From Naumovozyma dairenensis CBS 421 (lineage: Eukaryota; Ascomycota; Saccharomycetes; Saccharomycetales; Saccharomycetaceae), in the NCBI RefSeq assembly GCF_000227115.2, contig NC_016479.1:62001-126000 (forward strand): a stretch of 64,000 nucleotides of DNA, read 5' to 3'. A model generated the notes under the pieces. That model did no database searches and was not told where the DNA came from. It saw nothing but the letters and a program-made list of their open reading frames with translations. The first letter of the stretch is position 1. Each line of letters opens with the position of its first letter. Of the stretch, positions 63,405-64,000 are shown piece by piece. A program made the position numbers and the translations under genes.

Positions 63405-63750
63405 TGCAATGTATAATTGTTTATTGAGGAGGGGGGTGAGCGGTGGTTGGATTGTATATTGATTGAGACGAGGGGATATACCCGCCTATTTGTATAATAG
63501 ATCTTTGCTACTTATAATAATTTTTCCAATCTGAATACGACCAGGTCATTATTACTGAAAGGGGAAAAATTGAAGTTTCTTGGTACATTAGAACTTGAAA
63601 CACGAAAACGACGTGAACACTACTCTCAACAACATGATATATATAGACAGTAAACATTACATGGTTAATGAACTGTCAAGCTATTCCTTATCATACAGGA
63701 GCTATACTAGAAGTAAATAGAGATAATATTTAAGAAATTGACATACATAG
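63405..63750. promoter_or_regulatory. divergent region upstream of a1
   Basis: 346 bases between the a1 ATG and a divergent ATG. Contains TGAAACA (Ste12 type) at 63596-63602 and a G-rich run (GAGGAGGGGGGTGAGCGGTGG) at 63426-63446. No silencer elements were identified. Confidence 0.4.
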
Positions 63751-64000
63751 ATGGGGGGACATACGGATTTATCTGATTGTATAATTCAAGTAAACAAAGA
63801 TAACAATGCAATAAAGGGATCATTGAACTTCGTTCCCATCAAAATACATATGAATGATAAAACTAAGGAGTTTTCTAACAATTTCATAGTAACTAACACC
63901 CCGATACAATTGGGCAATAATAAACAATGGAATAGATTAGAGACGTTTTTGAGAGGAGCCAAACTCATAGGTACAGATATTAGTTTGCATGACAACGAAA
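63751..64000 (+). CDS. partial unidentified protein, runs off the window
   Basis: An ATG directly after an in-frame TAG opens a frame that stays open for 83 codons to the window end (beginning MGGHTDLSDCIIQV, containing KQWNRLETFLRGAKLIG). Composition is protein-like. It is divergent from a1. I do not recognise the family: it is not alpha1 or alpha2; an HMG-type a2 or an unrelated flanking gene are possibilities, as the diagnostic part would lie beyond the edge. Confidence 0.55.
   Translation, partial: MGGHTDLSDCIIQVNKDNNAIKGSLNFVPIKIHMNDKTKEFSNNFIVTNTPIQLGNNKQWNRLETFLRGAKLIGTDISLHDNE

Overview
The window is AT-rich nuclear DNA from a budding yeast of the Saccharomycetaceae. Genes are compact and mostly intronless. 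The few introns use GTATGT, TACTAAC and YAG signals, and the order follows Saccharomyces cerevisiae chromosome III left arm for long stretches. Only one copy of each ohnolog pair is present and four synteny blocks are joined together, which fits a rearranged post-whole-genome-duplication lineage (Naumovozyma or Kazachstania type). That assignment is inference.

Layout. 0.3-2.8 kb: GFD2/YDR514C-like exonuclease and a dithiol glutaredoxin. 2.8-8.9 kb: about 6 kb without an intact gene, holding a decayed subtelomeric Y'-type helicase, a second decayed reading frame, TTAGGG motifs and a GC-rich island. 9-24.7 kb: LSB5, MXR2, STE50, RRP7, (a decayed gene), HIS4, BIK1, RNQ1, FUS1 and an HBN1-like nitroreductase, in the order and strands of S. 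cerevisiae YCL034W to YCL026C. 24.7-28.9 kb: a second nitroreductase gene and gene-free DNA with a 70-bp inverted repeat split by a 325-bp G-rich element that has terminal inverted repeats and a near-perfect 8-bp target duplication.

28.9-51.5 kb is imported relative to chromosome III: YCR043C-like and PER1; SPC25 and ISC1 (chromosome V pair); then ATG26, MDL1, SKG3, RPL37 (intron restored here), TOS4 and SWI6 (the YLR189-YLR182 block). A CAN1-type permease follows. 54-62.8 kb returns to the chromosome III order with two more nitroreductases, AGP1-type permease, SMT3 (SUMO) and a KCC4/GIN4 septin-checkpoint kinase. At 63.0-63.4 kb lies an a1 mating-type homeodomain gene in three exons, beyond which a divergent reading frame runs off the end.

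How genes relate: STE50, FUS1 (two Ste12 elements) and a1 belong to mating; TOS4, SWI6 and KCC4 to the G1/S and bud-neck cell-cycle programme, with MCB/SCB motifs before TOS4 and KCC4; CAN1 and AGP1 are plasma-membrane amino-acid permeases; HIS4 has a Gcn4 site upstream. No tRNA, rRNA, CRISPR or intact transposon with coding capacity was seen.
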